This document shows, one piece after another, positions 5,976 to 9,484 of a DNA stretch of 9,484 nt; positions within the stretch are counted from its first letter, which is position 1, and each line of letters begins with the position of its first letter. This stretch comes from Chloroflexota bacterium (GTDB lineage: Bacteria; Chloroflexota; Limnocylindria; Limnocylindrales; CSP1-4), in assembly GCA_021812735.1 (NCBI GenBank), contig JAKAMV010000322.1:1-9484 (forward strand), given 5' to 3'. Under the pieces are notes generated by a model. The model had not been told where the DNA came from. It did not search any database and saw only the letters and a program-made list of their open reading frames with translations. Made by a program: the position numbers and the translations under genes.

Positions 5976-6999
5976 TCAGACGTGCGGATTGTTGACAGCC
6001 ACCCGACCACGGGGCCCGACCAGCCAGCCGATCCCGCCGACCTCGGGCTCGACCCGACCTCCAGGCGCGACGGGGCCAAGCACGTGCGCGGGCTTGGCTG
6101 CGGAATGGTCCGAGGTGGGCTCGATCCTCATCGGCGTCCCGGCCATCGCCTGCATCGCTGACTGGAGACCGCCAAACACCCCGATGCCGACCGCCGCGCA
6201 GATCGCCGCTCCGAGCGCCCCAGATTCCGGGGCGTGCCCAACCGAGACCGGCAGGTCGGTGGCATCCGCGAATCGCTGGCGGAACCAGCGGTTGCGGGAA
6301 GCCCTGCCCGTCAACCGCACGCCGCTGATGGAAAACTCCCCACGCATCGGCGTGATCTGGGCCAGATGGGCCTGGACCAGGCCGTCGAGCACCGCGGCTA
6401 GGATCGCCCGGCGGCCGACGGCGTCGGCCAACCGCATGAGCCCGACGGACGGAGGGCCGGCGAGAACGAACCCGGCGCTGGGCGGGACATAACGCAGGCC
6501 TCCACCCGTGTTCGAGGCTGCTGCCAGCTCGTCGTCGATGACCGACGGATCGTCGTGCGAGTAGAGCGTGCGGACGAACCAATCGATGCTGCCTGTCGCG
6601 CCGGCGGAACGAGCACTGTGGCCCCAGGTACCCGGACGGACGTGACTCCGACACCCCCCAGCGTCGATCGACGATCGGACGCTCGGCGACGACGACGTTG
6701 ACGCCGAACGAACCGGCGATCACGGTCATGACGCCGGCGTCGATCGAACCAGCACCGACGGCGCAGGCAGCGATGTCGTGGAGGCCGGTGACAACCGGGG
6801 TGCCCTCCGCCAGGCCCGTGGCGCGGGCGGCCGTAGCAGTGACGAACCCGGCCTGCGCACACGGATCCGCGATGGGAGGGATCGCCGTGGCGAAGTCGCC
6901 CATCCCGAGGAGACTCAGCGCTCGAGGATCAGCACCGGAGGCCCGCAGGCCAGACAGCGATGACCCGGCTTCCGTTCGGTCCGTCGCTAGCGCGTTAGC
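5976..6999 (-). pseudogene. Second FGGY carbohydrate kinase, N-terminally truncated and frameshifted
   Basis: Two adjacent frames together read as the C-terminal half of an FGGY kinase distinct from the intact one. From the stop at 7002-7000 down to about 6622 the frame gives ATDRTEAG, then LSLLGMGDFATAIPPIADP, then the catalytic-Asp region TGLHDIAACAVGAG and IAGSFGVN. After the CCCC run at 6622-6625 the frame changes. It continues as ATGSIDWFVRTLYSHDDPSV, GGGLRYVPPSAGF, SISGVRLTGRASRNRWFRQRFAD and ESGALGAAICAAVG, ending with TGA at 5978-5976. The shift fits one extra base, most simply in that run. The first 200 or so residues, with the N-terminal phosphate motif, are missing; the break falls next to a transposase fragment. 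The frameshift alone could be a sequencing error, but the missing N-terminus could not. It was probably part of the same sugar cluster before decay. Confidence 0.85.
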
Positions 7000-7268
7000 C
7001 TAGGGCGAATGCCTTCGCGGAGCGGTTCGTGCGGACCGCGCGCCGGGAGTGCCTCGACCACGTCCTGGTCCACGGGCGTCGGCACCTCGAGCGGGTGCTC
7101 GGGGCGTACGTCGCCCACCACCGTGATGAGAGACCCCATCGGGGACTGGGTCTGGCCGTGCCCGCAGGTAACCGACCTCCTCCGATCCCCGAGGCGACCG
7201 GAGTGCCGCGAGTCGAGCGACGGGACGTGCTGGGCGGTCTGGTCCACGAGTATCGCCGGGCAGCGTGA
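6999..7268 (+). pseudogene. C-terminal fragment of an integrase-core (rve) transposase
   Basis: The open frame reads PRANAFAERFVRTARRECLD at its start, then HGRRHLERVLGAYVAHHRDERPHRGLG and VHEYRRAA before TGA. This is the familiar end of IS3/IS481-like transposases with an integrase core; the Glu of AFAERFVRT is the last of the three catalytic acids. Everything before it, including both Asp residues, is absent. In this frame a TAG at 6996-6998 immediately precedes the fragment, inside the broken kinase. No intact inverted repeat of its element can be recognised downstream. It is a remnant with no expected activity. Confidence 0.85.
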
Positions 7269-7299
7269 TCGGGATTGTTGAACCCTTCAGGCCGAGCCC

Positions 7300-7343
7300 C
7301 CGGAGCCCTGCGAGTGGCTCCGGAGCGCGTGACGAGCGCTCCG
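7300..7343. repeat. Two overlapping GC-rich hairpins
   Basis: CCGGAGCC at 7300-7307 pairs perfectly with GGCTCCGG at 7316-7323 (8-base loop). CGGAGCGC at 7321-7328 pairs perfectly with GCGCTCCG at 7336-7343 (7-base loop). They share bases 7321-7323, so only one can form fully at a time. Neither has a T-run, so ordinary intrinsic termination is not supported. They could slow or end transcripts from both converging directions, or belong to an IS end. Confidence 0.55.
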
Positions 7344-7396
7344 CACCCGGAACCCAGCGCGCCACAGGGAGGTGGGCGCACGCCCGGGATAGCGGT

Positions 7397-7425
7397 TGCC
7401 CAGGACCCGTCTTCTCCGTTGGGCA
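7397..7425 (-). terminator. Possible weak terminator hairpin after the surface-protein gene
   Basis: TGCCCA at 7397-7402 pairs with TGGGCA at 7420-7425, starting two bases beyond the TAG stop. The 17-base loop and the lack of a T-run make it a weak candidate. Confidence 0.25.
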
Positions 7426-7426
7426 G

Positions 7427-9484
7427 CTAGAGTCCGTGGATCTGGAGGTAGATGCCGCCGGCAGATCCGCCCGCCAATGCGTACGCGATCAGCAGGCCAC
7501 CCGTCGAGGAGTCCAGCAGCAGGACGGGGGATGTGACCGACCTGCTCGAGACGCCACTCGAGGCCCAGCTGCCGATGCGACCCTGGTAGAGCCGGAGGGA
7601 TGCGCCGGCCACCAGCACGTAGACCCTGCTCGTCGCCCCATTGACCGTGATCGCCGCGGGGCCCACGTCCTTGGTGATCCGCTGGAGGGACCACTTGCCG
7701 GACGACCGCATCGCGACGTACACGCCATCGGAGGGGTCGGGGCCCGGCGTGGCGCAACCGCCCCCGCCGGCGTGATCGCGGACGATGGCGATGTACGGCA
7801 CGCCCCCGGGGCCGAGGACGAATCCCGAGGGGTGGTCGGGCGAGTCCGCGCCAGGCACGGGCTGGCTGGAGATCTTGGAGCCCGTGAATGTGCCGTACCG
7901 AAGCCCGCTGCTGCCCGTGAACGCCAGGCGCAGCGCGCCGTCGCTGCCGACACGGAAGACTCCGCCGTAGAAGTCGGGTGTCGCGACGCGGCTGACCGAG
8001 CCGCCCGCGACGGTCTCGATGTACAGCAGCCCGGCGTTCCCGTACACGCCGAGGTAGAGTTTGCCGCCGCCCCCGCGCAGGGCCACCAGCGCATCGTAGT
8101 CCTTGCCCACCTGGACAGGGGCCGACCACCCGCCCGAAGGGAGCGACCGCCTGCGGTAGTAGACGCCAGGGTGCGCTATGGGCGGTGCGTTCGATCCGCA
8201 CCCCGCCTCGCCATCCTGGGCGAGGGTGTAGATGACATACTCCGTGGAGCCGAGGAACGCGAGCATTGGCCCGTACTGCACGCCCCGGGCGGGCGCGCTG
8301 AACTTCGTGGTCGACCAGCGCCCGTCCGTTCCGGCCGCCCAGTAGCGGATCTGGCTGCTGCAGTCGCCGGCGGCGTGGTAGCCGCCGCTCTGGTCGATGC
8401 CCGCCACCACGCCGTGGCAGCCCGAGGACGACGGCAGCAGCTCGGCGCCGGCCGCGAGAGTCGCCCTCCGGGTGCCCGCGGGCGCCTTGACGGTCGAGCC
8501 GTCAGACAGCATCGCGTCGAAGCTGAAGGTCACTGTCCCAGGGACGACTCCGAGGCCCCACAGATCGACGGCACAGGACCAGACGCCACCCGACCCGGCC
8601 TTGGTGGCCGCGCACGCGGCCTTGCTCGTCGAGCCCCACGTAGCGCTGAAGGCAACCTTGGCGATGCTCAGAGTGGTCGGCGTCACGGTCGGCTTGGCCG
8701 ACAGGGTGAGGGCCGAGGTCGTGAGCTTCGCGCCGTCCTTGGGCGCGACCCAGGAGGCAGTGATGGTTGGCGCGGCGGGCGGAGCCGCGTCGCCCGGGCA
8801 GCCGGTCCCGAAGTTGCCCGAGGTGTAGGCCCCGCGGGGCGGGATGCCGGACGGGGCCTTCGCGAGCACGTCCGGGTCCGAGAATCCCTGCGTGATCCTC
8901 TGGGAGTCCGCCCACCACCAGCCGGGCTGGATGGCGTTGGGATCGGTCACGCTCGGGTTCGCGGCGGTCGGGACCGGGACAGTCGGCTTGGCCTCGACCT
9001 GGAAGTGGACGTGCGGCCCGGTCGCCCAGCCGGTCTGCCCGTCCGTCCCGAGCGGGGTGCCGAGGCAGACCGGGGACCCGACCTCCAGGCCGGCCGGGAC
9101 CGAGTCCGGGGCGAGGTGCATGTACAGGCCCGCGGTGTGATCGCCCTGGTCGACCAGCACGTAGTTCGCCTTCGTCCAGCAGCCCGGGTCGGCGGTCCCG
9201 TCAATGTCGGTGTTGAGGCCCTTGCACTGCGTCGTGGAATCGCGCTGCAGGCCGATGACCGTGCCGGCGCGCGCGGCGACCACGGTGAACGGCGCGTTGT
9301 TGCCCGTCCCGAAGTCGAGGGCGTACTGGCCCTGCTTGCCGGGTGCGTGGTCGCCGGCGTTGGTCCCCGTGTCGAGGTTCGTGTTCGTGAGGGACGCGTT
9401 CTTGATCTCGTCGTTCTGCAGGCTCGCGTTGACGAGGCCCGTGTTCACCAGGCTGGCGTTCGCGAGCGACGCGTTCTGGAGGGA
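7427..9484 (-). CDS. Pentapeptide-repeat / M23-like / Ig-like / beta-propeller surface protein (5'-truncated by window edge)
   Basis: The last 685 residues are visible; the frame is open at the right edge, so the start and any signal peptide are outside. Counting from the first visible codon, residues 1-37 are five-residue repeats of the NASLx type. An M23/LytM-like domain follows (about 45-165): YALDFG, GTV, GLYMHLAP (His123) and GPHVHFQVE (His158, His160). The usual HxxxD motif reads QYALD, with Gln53 where the first zinc-binding His is expected and Asp57 kept. Residues about 239-344 look like an Ig-type beta domain with two cysteines spaced for a disulfide. About 356-685 consists of repeated beta-strand units with GxLYI/LRYG-like strands, resembling a six- or seven-bladed propeller. 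It ends HGL before TAG. I infer an exported wall- or polysaccharide-binding protein that may lack peptidase activity. It is not connected to the sugar cluster. The GTG at 9448 is an internal repeat codon, not a start. Confidence 0.8.
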   Translation of the reverse strand, partial: SLQNASLANASLVNTGLVNASLQNDEIKNASLTNTNLDTGTNAGDHAPGKQGQYALDFGTGNNAPFTVVAARAGTVIGLQRDSTTQCKGLNTDIDGTADPGCWTKANYVLVDQGDHTAGLYMHLAPDSVPAGLEVGSPVCLGTPLGTDGQTGWATGPHVHFQVEAKPTVPVPTAANPSVTDPNAIQPGWWWADSQRITQGFSDPDVLAKAPSGIPPRGAYTSGNFGTGCPGDAAPPAAPTITASWVAPKDGAKLTTSALTLSAKPTVTPTTLSIAKVAFSATWGSTSKAACAATKAGSGGVWSCAVDLWGLGVVPGTVTFSFDAMLSDGSTVKAPAGTRRATLAAGAELLPSSSGCHGVVAGIDQSGGYHAAGDCSSQIRYWAAGTDGRWSTTKFSAPARGVQYGPMLAFLGSTEYVIYTLAQDGEAGCGSNAPPIAHPGVYYRRRSLPSGGWSAPVQVGKDYDALVALRGGGGKLYLGVYGNAGLLYIETVAGGSVSRVATPDFYGGVFRVGSDGALRLAFTGSSGLRYGTFTGSKISSQPVPGADSPDHPSGFVLGPGGVPYIAIVRDHAGGGGCATPGPDPSDGVYVAMRSSGKWSLQRITKDVGPAAITVNGATSRVYVLVAGASLRLYQGRIGSWASSGVSSRSVTSPVLLLDSSTGGLLIAYALAGGSAGGIYLQIHGL
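9374..9484 (-). repeat. Pentapeptide repeat array, asparagine-rich
   Basis: Seven to eight visible units with five-residue period: SLQN, ASLAN, ASLVN, TGLVN, ASLQN, DEIKN, ASLTN, TNLDT. The Leu/Ile at the centre of each unit is constant and Asn recurs at the end. The array continues beyond the edge. In the pentapeptide family this pattern folds into a right-handed four-sided beta-helix. Confidence 0.75.

Larger units (their letters stand above)
7269..7426. other. Short spacer between two converging reading frames
   Basis: This stretch lies between the rightward transposase fragment and the stop of the leftward surface-protein gene. I see no coding sequence in it, only three inverted repeats (7300-7323, 7321-7343 and 7397-7425). 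It may include the right end of the decayed insertion sequence. Confidence 0.6.

Noticed and set aside
5836..6903. A single intact 355-residue leftward protein
   Set aside because: Only its first 95 or so residues resemble an FGGY kinase. After about 6622 the frame is nonsense and runs into the IS630-type element, while the kinase continues in another frame.
9374..9484. A short direct-repeat array suggestive of CRISPR
   Set aside because: The 15-base periodicity is coding: it follows the five-residue protein repeat in frame and lacks repeat-spacer structure.

Overview
The window is uniformly GC-rich, with dense, mostly leftward genes and the GTG starts usual in such genomes. It looks like a bacterial chromosome from a high-GC phylum. 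Chloroflexota or Actinomycetota are my best guesses from general style (a pentapeptide/M23/propeller surface protein, IS630-type elements). No taxonomic marker is present, so this is a weak inference.

Layout. Positions 1-4731 hold a carbohydrate catabolic cluster. Four genes read leftward: an enolase-superfamily acid-sugar dehydratase (2694-3809), a class I YihT/LacD-like aldolase (1682-2602), an FGGY sugar kinase (89-1669), and the first 30 residues of an MDR alcohol/polyol dehydrogenase that runs off the left edge. A metallo-beta-lactamase-fold hydrolase (3907-4731) reads rightward, divergent from the dehydratase. The 14-base sequence TGAGATATCGTATA occurs twice, once in the divergent intergenic region and once in front of the aldolase gene, where it is part of the perfect palindrome ATCGTATACGAT. 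Both copies lie just where an operator for a cluster-specific, GntR-type regulator would be expected. Taken together the genes suggest either a ketose route (dehydrogenase, kinase, aldolase) or a lactone/acid route (lactonase, dehydratase) for an unusual sugar. The substrate cannot be read from the sequence.

Positions 4729-7268 are a scar zone. A complete IS630-family element (4731-5867) with 25/30 matching terminal inverted repeats and TA target duplications sits exactly in the stop codon of the hydrolase gene without destroying it. Beyond it lies a second FGGY kinase (5976-6999, leftward) that is a pseudogene. It lacks its N-terminal half, has a +1 frameshift near 6622, and abuts the C-terminal fragment of an integrase-core (rve) transposase (6999-7268).

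After a short hairpin-rich spacer (7269-7426), the right part (7427-9484) carries the 3' part of a long leftward gene, open at the right edge. It encodes a probable surface or secreted protein with pentapeptide repeats, an M23-like domain with one atypical metal-ligand position, an Ig-like domain and a beta-propeller-like C-terminus. It is unrelated to the sugar cluster.
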